From Legionella busanensis (lineage in GTDB: Bacteria; Pseudomonadota; Gammaproteobacteria; Legionellales; Legionellaceae), in NCBI RefSeq assembly GCF_900461525.1, contig NZ_UGOD01000001.1:2635001-2699000 (forward strand): a stretch of 64,000 bases of DNA, written 5' to 3'. This document shows, piece after piece, positions 25,812 to 34,211 of this stretch. Below the pieces are notes generated by a model, which was not told the DNA's origin, made no database searches, and saw only the letters and a program-made list of their open reading frames with translations. A program made the position numbers and the translations under genes. The first letter of the stretch is position 1. Every line of letters begins with the position of its first letter.

Positions 25812-26834
25812 TTATAAATACTCAAATTGCAGAATTTCTGCAATTTGTACAGCATTTGTTGCCGCACCTTTGCGTATATTGTCAGCAACTATCCACATAT
25901 TAAGGCCACAAGGGAAAGAGATATCCTCTCTAATACGACCAACAAACACCTCATCATGGCCAATAGCATGAGTAATAACTGTTGGATATTCTAAATTTGC
26001 TAAGTCATCTACAACTTTAATTCCTGGTGCACTACGCAAAATATTACGTGCATCACTTGCACTTAAAGGTGCTTTTAATTCAACATTGACAGCCTCTGAA
26101 TGCCCGTATAACACAGGAACCCTAACCGTGGTTGGGTTTATCCTTATTGTATCATCTTCCATGATTTTCTTAGTCTCCCATACCATTTTCATTTCTTCTT
26201 TGCTATAGCCATTTTCTAAGAATTCATCGATATGAGGAAGTGCATTAAAAGCAATTTGCTGGGGGTATACAGACGCTTTAACTGGGCGACCATTAAGTAA
26301 TTCACCCACTTGTGATATTAGTTCAGAAATTGCTTTTTTTCCAGTTCCCGAAACAGATTGATAAGTCGCAACATTAATTCGACTAATTCCAACAGCATCA
26401 TGAATTGGTTTCAATGCTACAACCATTTGAATGGTTGAACAGTTAGGATTAGCAATAATGCCTCGCTGATAGTAATCTGCAATTCGATGCGTGTTGACTT
26501 CTGGTACTATTAGAGGGATATCCTCGTCATAACGGAAACAAGATGTATTATCTATAACAATACAACCAGCATCAACCGCAATGGGTGCATAAACTTTTGA
26601 TACCGAAGCACCCGCTGAAAATAAGGCGATATCCACTTTACTAAAATCAAAATCTGCTAAATTTAAAACGTCAAATTCATTACCTTTAAAAGTGACTGTT
26701 TTATCAATTGAACGCTCGCTAGCCAATGGATACAGATTATTAATTGGAAAATTTCGCTCTTCTAAAACAGTTAATATACATTCACCTACCGCACCTGTCG
26801 CGCCAACTACTGCAACATCTAGTAATTTTGTCAT
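25812..26834 (-). CDS. asd: Aspartate-semialdehyde dehydrogenase
   Basis: NADPH-dependent step of the aspartate pathway to lysine/diaminopimelate, threonine and methionine. 340 residues. N-terminal dinucleotide motif VVGATGAVGE, catalytic cysteine in NPNCSTIQM, substrate-binding segment TVRVPVLYGHSEAVNVE with the catalytic histidine, and C-terminal VADNIRKGAATNAVQIAE. Upstream of the TIG and ankH-like genes in the same direction. Confidence 0.98.
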   Translation of the reverse strand: MTKLLDVAVVGATGAVGECILTVLEERNFPINNLYPLASERSIDKTVTFKGNEFDVLNLADFDFSKVDIALFSAGASVSKVYAPIAVDAGCIVIDNTSCFRYDEDIPLIVPEVNTHRIADYYQRGIIANPNCSTIQMVVALKPIHDAVGISRINVATYQSVSGTGKKAISELISQVGELLNGRPVKASVYPQQIAFNALPHIDEFLENGYSKEEMKMVWETKKIMEDDTIRINPTTVRVPVLYGHSEAVNVELKAPLSASDARNILRSAPGIKVVDDLANLEYPTVITHAIGHDEVFVGRIREDISFPCGLNMWIVADNIRKGAATNAVQIAEILQFEYL

Positions 26835-26928
26835 ATTAGCCTCTAGTTTAGATAAGAATTCTTTGGCAAAGAATCTATTTTAATTAACTGCTTAGTAAAT
26901 ATAATAACCCTTATTATTATTTTACACT

Positions 26929-28005
26929 TTATTTACGTGTTTGAACGTTCATAGCCTGCGCTTTATGCAGTAGGTAATGGTCCATTAATACTAAAGCCAT
27001 CATTGCCTCGGCAATGGGAACGGCGCGAATACCCACGCATGGATCATGACGACCCTTAGTTACCACAGTTACTTCTTCCCCCTGCTTATTTATTGTTCTA
27101 CCCGGTTTTACAATGCTTGAAGTAGGCTTTAAAGCAATACTAACTTCTAAGGATTGACCTGTTGAGATACCCCCTAAAATACCCCCTGCATGATTGCTTA
27201 AAAAACCTTCTTTACTCATTTCATCACGATGCTCACTCCCTAATTGTGTCACTGAAGTAAATCCTGTACCTATTTCTACACCTTTTACAGCATTAATAGA
27301 CATCATGGCATGAGCAAGCGTTGCATCAAGTTTATCAAAAACCGGATCACCTAATCCGGCTGGTACCCCTTCAGCATAAATATTAACACGGGCGCCAACA
27401 GAATCACCTTGGCGGCGTAACTGATCAATATAGTCTGCTAAGTCTTGGATTTGATGGTTATTAGGACAAAAGAAAGGATTATTAGTTATTTCTTGGGAAT
27501 CCTTAAACTCTAAGCAAAGTGGGCCCATTTGTTTTAAATAACCTGTGATTGTTAATCCAAGCGTTGCTTTCAAATAAAGCCTAGCGATTGCGCCTGCAGC
27601 AACACGAGCGACGGTTTCTCTAGCAGATGAACGACCACCGCCGCGATAATCACGATGTTTATATTTAGCGTGGTAAGTAAAATCTGCATGTCCCGGGCGA
27701 AATAAATCTTTAATTTCTTCATAATCTTTAGAACGCTGATCGGTATTATGGATAATAAGTGCAATTGGAGCGCCTGTAGTTAGGCCTTCAAAAGTACCTG
27801 ATAAGATTTCAACTTTATCTTCTTCACGTCGTTGCGTTGTATATTTAGATTGCCCAGGTTTACGTTTGTCTAAAAAGGGCTGGATAGCCTCTTCAGATAA
27901 AGCAAACCCGGGTGGGCAGCCATCTATAATACAGCCTAAGGCTTTACCATGACTTTCGCCAAAGGTAGTGACTGTAAATAATTTGCCAAATGTGTTTCCG
28001 CTCAT
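26929..28005 (-). CDS. aroC: Chorismate synthase
   Basis: FMN-dependent last step of the shikimate pathway. 358 residues. Typical motifs: [18 protein letters not shown] at the start, [34 protein letters not shown] split around residues 106-140, [10 protein letters not shown] and the final [17 protein letters not shown]. Starts 3 bases after prmB ends; the prmB-aroC pairing is conserved in gammaproteobacteria. Confidence 0.98.
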   Translation of the reverse strand: MSGNTFGKLFTVTTFGESHGKALGCIIDGCPPGFALSEEAIQPFLDKRKPGQSKYTTQRREEDKVEILSGTFEGLTTGAPIALIIHNTDQRSKDYEEIKDLFRPGHADFTYHAKYKHRDYRGGGRSSARETVARVAAGAIARLYLKATLGLTITGYLKQMGPLCLEFKDSQEITNNPFFCPNNHQIQDLADYIDQLRRQGDSVGARVNIYAEGVPAGLGDPVFDKLDATLAHAMMSINAVKGVEIGTGFTSVTQLGSEHRDEMSKEGFLSNHAGGILGGISTGQSLEVSIALKPTSSIVKPGRTINKQGEEVTVVTKGRHDPCVGIRAVPIAEAMMALVLMDHYLLHKAQAMNVQTRK

Positions 28006-28008
28006 AGT

Positions 28009-28953
28009 TTATTTATCCGATTTAAAATAATCTTTTAATTGTTGGGCAGTCAATAAAAATATACCCTGGCCACCCCGCTCGAAATCAAGCCAAGTAAACG
28101 ATAAATCTGGATAAGCACTAATTAACTCTTCTTCACTATTGCCAACTTCAACAATTAAGACACCTTCTTTAGTCAAATAATTATGTGCCTCTGCTAAGAT
28201 TTTCTTCACAATGGCTAAGCCATTTTGCTCTGTACGTAAAGCCATATCAGGTTCATGCAAATACTCTCGTGGCAGTGTAAGCATTTCTGCATCACCTACA
28301 TAAGGTGGATTAGAGACAATAATGTCATAACGCTTCTCTCCCAAATTATGCCAGCAATCAGACTTTATTAAATTGACAACATCCTCTAATTGATGACGTT
28401 GACAATTAATCCTCGCTACTTCTAATGCCTCATGCGATATATCGGTGGCATCAACAAAGGCGTCTGGAAAAGCATAACTACAAGCGATAGCAATACAGCC
28501 ACTCCCCGTACATAAATCTAAGATTCGCTCTACTCGATTAGGATCGACCCAAGGAGAAAATTGTCGTTCAATCAATTCAGCAATAGGTGACCGAGGAATT
28601 AATACCCTTTCATCTACATAAAAAGGCAACCCACAAAAGAATGCTTGTTTCGTGAGATAAGGAACAGGAATCCTATCTTTAATTCGCTTTTCTAATTGAT
28701 TAGCTAGAAATTGTTTTTCACTTGGTGTTAAACGTGTTTGTAATAAGAAGTTATCAATATCAAATGGAAGGGACAAGCTCCCTAAAATTAAAGAGCGAAT
28801 ATCATCCCAAGCATTATCAGTTCCATGTCCATAATAAAGCTCATAATTATGAGCTTGTGTCAGACCAAATCTTAAAAAATCTGCGATGGTATCTAATTGC
28901 ATTACTTCATTAAATGTTGTGGACATCTTTTCTCTGATTCCTTGCATGAACAT
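28009..28953 (-). CDS. prmB: Ribosomal protein uL3 N5-glutamine methyltransferase
   Basis: Methylates a glutamine of ribosomal protein L3. Class I SAM-dependent methyltransferase with DLCTGSGCIAIACSYAFP (motif I) and the NPPY tetrad (IVSNPPYVGD) that binds the target glutamine. PrmB rather than PrmC because of length and the aroC/smrB context. The frame opens at 28992; I chose ATG 28953, preceded by GAGG at five bases; ATG 28926 (MSTTFNEV) is also plausible. Confidence 0.94.
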   Translation of the reverse strand: MFMQGIREKMSTTFNEVMQLDTIADFLRFGLTQAHNYELYYGHGTDNAWDDIRSLILGSLSLPFDIDNFLLQTRLTPSEKQFLANQLEKRIKDRIPVPYLTKQAFFCGLPFYVDERVLIPRSPIAELIERQFSPWVDPNRVERILDLCTGSGCIAIACSYAFPDAFVDATDISHEALEVARINCQRHQLEDVVNLIKSDCWHNLGEKRYDIIVSNPPYVGDAEMLTLPREYLHEPDMALRTEQNGLAIVKKILAEAHNYLTKEGVLIVEVGNSEEELISAYPDLSFTWLDFERGGQGIFLLTAQQLKDYFKSDK

Positions 28954-29154
28954 ATTTACCTCAAATTGTAAGATATTTATAATTTTTATCACAGGTTTTT
29001 TATACTGAACTTATGAAAAACCAAGATTAAGGCCAAAATATTTAAAAAAGTTAGCTTTTTTCATAAGTCCGGTTGGAATTATTTAATTATCTTTCAAGAA
29101 GAAAAGTTTAAATACGATATAATCTTTATAGTTTAAATTTTTATAAATCTGCTC

Positions 29155-29724
29155 ATGCCTAAAAAAATATCAGATGAAGATAAAGCTTTGTTTCGTGAAG
29201 CTGTAAAAACAGCAAAGCCTCTAAAAAAGAGCAATATAATTGAGCCTGACTCTCTGATTAAAATTAATAAGACACCACCTAACTCTCATGTCAAAATTCA
29301 AAAAACTACAAAGAGCATTAAACCTGAAAAAGCATCTATTTACTTATCTAATTATTACACTCAAGAAGTTCAGGCACAAACACTTCTATCCTTTTGTCGA
29401 GACAACCTACCTGCTAAACGATTACGTGAATTGAAATTAGGAAAAATACCAAGGCAAGCTAAATTAGATTTACATGGCTTTAAATCTGATCTTGCCCAAC
29501 AGATTTTAATTGACTTTATTCAGCAAGCAATTAATTTCGAGCATCGTTGCCTACTTATCATTCATGGTAAAGGTAGTCCACATGGAGAGCTACCTGTGCT
29601 TAAAAATTTAGTTAATCATTGGTTAAAACAAATTCCTGCCGTTATCGCATTTCATAGCGCTCTTCCTCAAGATGGTGGGACTGGCGCTTTATATGTTTTA
29701 TTAAAAAAGAATCGAGTGCGCTAA
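29155..29724 (+). CDS. smrB: Smr-domain endonuclease (SmrB)
   Basis: 189 residues. Variable basic N-terminal part starting ISDEDKALFREAV, as in SmrB, then a C-terminal Smr domain with LDLHGFKSDLA and the HGKGSPHG loop. In E. coli SmrB cleaves mRNA at collided ribosomes. It is divergent from prmB-aroC, the same arrangement as in E. coli (yfcN-prmB-aroC), which supports SmrB over other Smr proteins. The canonical HGxG loop reads HGKG. Confidence 0.92.
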   Translation: MPKKISDEDKALFREAVKTAKPLKKSNIIEPDSLIKINKTPPNSHVKIQKTTKSIKPEKASIYLSNYYTQEVQAQTLLSFCRDNLPAKRLRELKLGKIPRQAKLDLHGFKSDLAQQILIDFIQQAINFEHRCLLIIHGKGSPHGELPVLKNLVNHWLKQIPAVIAFHSALPQDGGTGALYVLLKKNRVR

Positions 29725-29857
29725 CGCAACTGGCTTGTTCTAGAGAATTAGATACTGATCAAGCAATAAGCTGACTTATTAAGCAATATCCCTAAACTTT
29801 TTTCTAAACTTTGTAGCTTTAAATTAGGTAACCCCTATTTATCGTGCCTCAAAAAAC

Positions 29858-29912
29858 CCCTCTCCCGCGCGAGGAATTTGAATAGTATGATGATGTCTTT
29901 TCGCGGGAGAGG
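29858..29912 (-). repeat. Left palindromic unit of the DUF559 element
   Basis: Begins CCCTCTCCCGCG and ends CGCGGGAGAGG, so its ends are inverse of each other; the middle contains GATGATGTCTTTT. It is the reverse complement of the units at 30419 onward and of the solo unit at 45675. A further GGGAGAGGG copy of the end follows at about 29916-29924. Confidence 0.75.
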
Positions 29913-30023
29913 ATTGGGAGAGGGAAATGTCACGAATGGTTATAAATAATATGTTTTGGAACGCTTACAAAAGTTATTTGCAGCACAGTATAAAGCTTAG
30001 TGGATAATATTATAAAACGTATC

Positions 30024-30404
30024 TTATCCAGGTGATGCTTGTAAGTCTATTGCTGGCCTTAAAGTACTATATGTTAATGCACGTAAAATAACCTCGATGA
30101 CTGAGGCTGTTTGTTGTAGTACATCATTATTCCAAAAACACAATACTTCAAATCCATGCGTATTTAACCAAGCAGTTCGAGCCATATCGTAACTTTGGTT
30201 ATTAAGATGTTGACCACCATCAATTTCAATAACTAAGCGTTTTTCGAGACAAACAAAATCAACTATATATACTCCTAGAGGAACTTGTCGTTTGAATTTA
30301 AAGCCAAGTCGGTTCGCTCTGAGGTAATAGCAAAGACGTTTCTCTGAATCAGTGCTTTGCCTTCGTAATGTTTTTGCATGTTGTCTTAATATAGCTTTGT
30401 CCAT
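30024..30404 (-). CDS. DUF559-family Vsr-like endonuclease
   Basis: 126 residues, a single DUF559 domain related to Vsr/PD-(D/E)XK nucleases. Visible: SEKRLCYYLR (N-terminal conserved Glu), FKRQVPLGVYIVDFVC with the first catalytic Asp, and LVIEIDGGQH carrying the E-x-D-G-G-x-H signature. The last 15 residues are variable. The ribosome-binding site (GGAGAGGG) is formed by the GAGAGGG end of the adjacent palindromic repeat. Presumed DNA endonuclease; a role in moving or copying the surrounding repeats is inference. Confidence 0.88.
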   Translation of the reverse strand: MDKAILRQHAKTLRRQSTDSEKRLCYYLRANRLGFKFKRQVPLGVYIVDFVCLEKRLVIEIDGGQHLNNQSYDMARTAWLNTHGFEVLCFWNNDVLQQTASVIEVILRALTYSTLRPAIDLQASPG

Positions 30405-30418
30405 TTCCCTCTCCCCAC

Positions 30419-30660
30419 CCCTCTTCCGCGAAAAGACATCATCATACTACTCAAACTCCTTGCGCGGGAGAGGGAGTTTTTTGACCGCGCAAAAGGCGTC
30501 GTCATACTACGCAAACTTCTTATGCAGGAGAGGAAGTTTTTTGACCACGCAAAAGGCATCATCATACTACGCAAACTTTTTATGCGGGAGAGGGAGTTTT
30601 TTGACCGCACAAAAGGCGTCATCATACTACGCAAACTTCTTATGCAGGAGAGGGGTTTTC
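30419..30660 (+). repeat. Tandem repeat, four units of 60 bp
   Basis: Four consecutive units with an exact 60-base period from 30421. Each contains a GACxxCGCxAAAAGxC(A/G)TC motif, then CATACTACxCAAACT, then GCxGGAGAGGxAGTTTT. The first unit (CCGCGAAAAGACATCATC..) is nearest the solo form of the repeat; the other three resemble each other more, as if amplified locally. Because 60 is divisible by three, long open frames appear here on both strands; I do not regard them as genes. Confidence 0.9.
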
Positions 30661-30882
30661 TGAGGCACGATAAATATGGAGCACCTAATTTAAAGCTACG
30701 GAGCCTACTAAAGGCTTTAGAGATTTTACCTAGTTAAATTTATCATCTATTTTATTATTATGTTTTAAACAATTTATTTTTCCCTAACTAACATGTTGAA
30801 TTTTTATTTAAAAGTCCCTGTATAGATTGAATTTTAAATCATAAAAGTTTACCATTTGGTCAAATTTTTGAATCTATTTAGT

Positions 30883-31518
30883 ATGAGCAAACTACCTATT
30901 ATTATTGGCATTTCTGGTCCTTCGGCATCTGGTAAAAGTCTGTTGGCCAATACTATTGTAAATGAGCTCGGTTCAGATCAAGTCGTTGTTATCTCTGAAG
31001 ATGCTTATTATAAAGATAATAGTCACTTGCCTTTAACAGAGCGCGAAAAAATTAATTATGATCACCCAAATGCTTTTGATCACGCTTTACTGTGTGAACA
31101 TCTTAAGCGATTGCAAAAGGGTGAACCTATAGAGATACCTATTTATTCTCACTCTAAACATATCCGTTTACAGGAAACTCGGCGCATAGGCCGACATGCT
31201 ATTATTGTTTTAGAAGGGATTTTATTATTTACCGATAAAGATCTACGAGAAACGATGGATATTCGTATTTTTATGTCCACCCCTTTAGATATTTGTTTAA
31301 CTCGTCGATTAAAACGGGATGTAGTTGAGAGGCAGCGGTCTTTTGAATCCGTTGTTCATCAATATGAAACGACTGTTCGCCCTATGTATCTTCAATTTAT
31401 TGAACCTTCAAGCCGTTATGCTGATATCATTGTTCCTAGGGGAGGCGAAAATCGTATCGCTATTGATATGATTCAAGCAAAAATGCGTGAGTTACTTGCA
31501 GCACATCAGGCTGATTAA
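30883..31518 (+). CDS. udk: Uridine kinase
   Basis: Pyrimidine salvage enzyme phosphorylating uridine and cytidine. 211 residues. P-loop [11 protein letters not shown], the nucleoside-binding region [28 protein letters not shown] split at residues about 46-73, IVLEGILLF (Walker B-like) and [12 protein letters not shown]. The open frame begins at a TTG (30856), but the ATG at 30883 gives the family N-terminus. No clear Shine-Dalgarno. Confidence 0.96.
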   Translation: MSKLPIIIGISGPSASGKSLLANTIVNELGSDQVVVISEDAYYKDNSHLPLTEREKINYDHPNAFDHALLCEHLKRLQKGEPIEIPIYSHSKHIRLQETRRIGRHAIIVLEGILLFTDKDLRETMDIRIFMSTPLDICLTRRLKRDVVERQRSFESVVHQYETTVRPMYLQFIEPSSRYADIIVPRGGENRIAIDMIQAKMRELLAAHQAD

Positions 31519-31656
31519 ATTTCAATATAAGTGTTATTTTAAAATGCTTGCAGAGGAGCGATAAGCTCAATAAAAGACATAAACGTCTTAAGCTAAAATT
31601 GCAATATATAGCAATTTTTAGAAAAGAACTTTAATAAATACCAAGGAGATTATTCT

Positions 31657-32442
31657 ATGGGTTTTTTAAGTGGAAAGAGAGCACTAATTATTGGTTTAGC
31701 CAGTAACCGCTCTATTGCTTACGGTATTGCTAAAGCGCTTCACGCACAAGGTGCTGAACTTGCTTTTACTTATCAAAATGAGAAGCTAAAATCGCGCGTT
31801 GAGAATATGGCGGCAGAATTTAACTCAAACTTAACCTTTCCCTGCGATGTTGCTCATGATCATGAGATCACTGATTTAATGGAACAGTTAAAAAGTCAGT
31901 GGTCACAATTAGATATTTTAATCCATTCGGTTGCTTTTGCCCCAGCTGATCAAATTAGTGGTGATTTTATTGAATGCGTAAACCGTGAAGGTTTTCACAT
32001 TGCGCATGATATTAGCGCTTATAGTTTAGTTGCCTTAGCTAAAGCAGCTCTTCCTTTAATGCAAGATACCAATGGCTCAATATTAACATTAAGTTATTAT
32101 GGTGCTGAAAAAGCGGTGCCTAATTATAATGTGATGGGAATAGCTAAAGCGAGCCTGGAAGCCTCAGTACGTTATCTTGCAGCAAGTTTAGGACCCCGCG
32201 GCCTTCGAGTAAATGCTATCTCAGCTGGCCCTATTAAAACACTCGCGGCGGCAGGTATTAAAGATTTCCGTAAAATGCAAAGTGCATATGCTGAAACGAC
32301 ACCTTTAAAACGTAATGTTACAGCTGATGAAGTTGGTAATACCGCAGCCTTTCTATCCTCTGATTTAGCTTCAGGGATTACGGCAGAAGTTATCCATGTT
32401 GATGCGGGTTATCATGCTGTTGCCATGTCTAACTTGGAATAA
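31657..32442 (+). CDS. fabI: Enoyl-[acyl-carrier-protein] reductase [NADH]
   Basis: Final reduction in each cycle of type II fatty acid elongation. 261 residues. NADH-binding [20 protein letters not shown], the catalytic Tyr-x6-Lys in [15 protein letters not shown] and [13 protein letters not shown]. Strong AAGGAG site upstream. Monocistronic, followed by a strong terminator. Confidence 0.98.
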   Translation: MGFLSGKRALIIGLASNRSIAYGIAKALHAQGAELAFTYQNEKLKSRVENMAAEFNSNLTFPCDVAHDHEITDLMEQLKSQWSQLDILIHSVAFAPADQISGDFIECVNREGFHIAHDISAYSLVALAKAALPLMQDTNGSILTLSYYGAEKAVPNYNVMGIAKASLEASVRYLAASLGPRGLRVNAISAGPIKTLAAAGIKDFRKMQSAYAETTPLKRNVTADEVGNTAAFLSSDLASGITAEVIHVDAGYHAVAMSNLE

Positions 32443-32492
32443 ATAATAACTTAATTACTTACAAATTCACTTAAGAGTAATATATGTGATCT

Positions 32493-32520
32493 AAAAGGGC
32501 CTTAAAGAAAAGGCCCTTTT
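32493..32520. terminator. Strong bidirectional terminator after fabI
   Basis: AAAAGGGCCTT pairs with AAGGCCCTTTT around a short AAAGAA-type loop; the flanking A and T runs make it active in both directions. It serves fabI and the convergent gene whose stop is at 32524. Confidence 0.9.
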
Positions 32521-32523
32521 AAA

Positions 32524-33888
32524 TTAAGGCTGATAATTATAATATCCAGCTAAAGAAGGATACAAATTTGAGGTGTTAGTTTGCTCATCTGAAGGAGGCG
32601 CAGAAGGTGTTGTATCTAGCATTACATTAGGCTGTTCAGTATATTGAGGGAGAAAAGTAGCTGGCGGCGTTGTTTGCTGTTGTGGAAAGAATCTTTCTGA
32701 TTGCTTTATAGGATTAGCTGCATAAACAGACGCTTTATCTTGCTGCCAATTATAAGCATTGGTTACTGGAGCATATAGATTAGGTGTACGGAAATTAAAT
32801 TCCATATTGCCTACTTTGATAGACCCTAACTCTCCGCGTTTAATCTTACGTATAGAATCAAGATTTTCCTGCTTTTCTCCGCCTTTGGTCGTAAACAGAC
32901 GATTAAGTAATGAAGGCACACCCTTTTCACCTATTTCTTTGCGTAAAGCAACAATGGCAATTTTAACAGTATAAATATCGTATCCCTTCTTAATTAAATT
33001 AGCTTCTTCTTTCTCAGATAACGCATAGCGTTCAGGATCTCTAGCATCTAGGGCATCTTTATTTTGATGTTTAATTGCTTTATTTTGAATCCAATTAGTT
33101 ATACCACAAGAGATAGCTGCACTAATAATCGTTATACAAACGATTCCTGTAATGGCAAGGCCAACCGGATTACTAACCCCTGCTGCTATACCTAACATCA
33201 TAATTGGCATAGAAGCAATAAATGTCCCGAAGAGCGCGCCAGCAGCTGCGCCACCAACAATAGAAGATAATGAAATAGCAGCTTTTAATTGGCCTTCATT
33301 AAAAATAAAACGTTCTACACTATCTAAACATTCCTTCAAAAGATAATACAACGCTATTAGAGAAGCAGCTACAGCAAAAGTCATCAGCGCTAGTACTATT
33401 AAATAGCATATTAATTCACCTTTGTTTTTTTCTTCTTTGTGGCGATGAGTGTGGCTGCTGCGGTGATGACCATAATGAACACGCGGCCGATTAAAAGAGT
33501 TTAGAAAGGAATCAAGTAATAACCAATCCAATAAAGTATTATGAGCACAGTAATGGTATTTTCTTGTATTGTCGATGACAACAACTGGCTGTTTTTTTCT
33601 ATCAAAACTATTCCAAAATTGCTTTTGTTGCGTTTCATTTGGAAGTTGACGCTGGAAACTAAGAGTACTATTGATAAAAGCATAATAAACAGCCCAAACA
33701 CGATTTTTTTCGGCTTCAGATAAACCGCATAAAGAACTAGTTGGATCGTTTAAAGAGTAGAATAATTTAGCAGAAATAGATTCATGAATTGCTTGTACAG
33801 GGTAACCATTTTTTTGGTAGAAAGTATAGTCTTCATACATCCCCAAATAAACCTGGCCTAATTGGTTTTCAGTAAATCTTTTTGTCAT
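32524..33888 (-). CDS. Membrane protein of unknown function, candidate effector
   Basis: 454 residues, not recognised. Soluble N-terminal region (1-135) with aromatic-rich helices, a histidine-rich stretch at about 138-150 (HYGHHRSSHTHRH), then hydrophobic segments at about 158-184, 206-235 and 239-263 rich in Gly and Ala, a charged region to 380 and a Pro/Thr/Gln-rich tail (395-450). No N-terminal signal peptide. Late-starting hydrophobic hairpins with a soluble N-terminus are common among Legionella effectors that insert in host membranes; that role is inferred. Preceded by an AGGAGC-type site. Confidence 0.8.
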   Translation of the reverse strand: MTKRFTENQLGQVYLGMYEDYTFYQKNGYPVQAIHESISAKLFYSLNDPTSSLCGLSEAEKNRVWAVYYAFINSTLSFQRQLPNETQQKQFWNSFDRKKQPVVVIDNTRKYHYCAHNTLLDWLLLDSFLNSFNRPRVHYGHHRSSHTHRHKEEKNKGELICYLIVLALMTFAVAASLIALYYLLKECLDSVERFIFNEGQLKAAISLSSIVGGAAAGALFGTFIASMPIMMLGIAAGVSNPVGLAITGIVCITIISAAISCGITNWIQNKAIKHQNKDALDARDPERYALSEKEEANLIKKGYDIYTVKIAIVALRKEIGEKGVPSLLNRLFTTKGGEKQENLDSIRKIKRGELGSIKVGNMEFNFRTPNLYAPVTNAYNWQQDKASVYAANPIKQSERFFPQQQTTPPATFLPQYTEQPNVMLDTTPSAPPSDEQTNTSNLYPSLAGYYNYQP

Positions 33889-34211
33889 TCTTTGCTCCTT
33901 TGCTTTATTTCAGTCAATAAGCAATAAAATTTGAGCACCCTTTATACCAGCGCATTATTCATCCGTCAACGCAAGCAAAAACAATAACCTGCATAATTTA
34001 TAAAAAATGTGTTTTGTAAATTATATTACTGATTATTTTATAAACTATTAGTTAAATTTCGAGGAAGTTTACATACGAACATATTTTGGAAAGTTAGTTA
34101 GAACCTTGAGTGCATCAAGTTTAACCTGGATATCGCCCTTTATGTATGCGCGATATCCGGATGAGTGATAAAAGTTAATAAATTATTAAGCTTTAATTGT
34201 AGTGCTGAAAA
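33889..34211. other. Intergenic region with a palindrome
   Basis: No gene. Contains GGATATCGC (34128-34136) and GCGATATCC (34150-34158), a perfect 9-bp inverted repeat with a 13-base loop, downstream of ppiD on the minus strand. No T-run follows, so its role as a terminator is uncertain. Confidence 0.55.

Larger units (their letters stand above)
29813..30699. mobile_element. Compact inverted-repeat element carrying a DUF559 gene and palindromic repeats
   Basis: The left end (29813 on: GTAGCTTTAAATTAGGT..ATTTATCGTGCCTCA.AAAACCCCTCTCC) is matched by the reverse complement of the right end (about 30645-30699) over roughly 50 bases with few differences. Inside, on the left, is one 55-bp palindromic unit; on the right, inverted, four consecutive units; between them the DUF559 gene. 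It lies between smrB and udk. No obvious target-site duplication at the ends. This is a whole-element call from structure; I know of no formal name for it. Confidence 0.65.

Noticed and set aside
30352-30737. Open frames of 71-103 codons on both strands around the 60-bp repeats
   Set aside because: A repeat of 60 bases keeps frames open by periodicity; the peptides are monotonous copies and have no relatives that I know.
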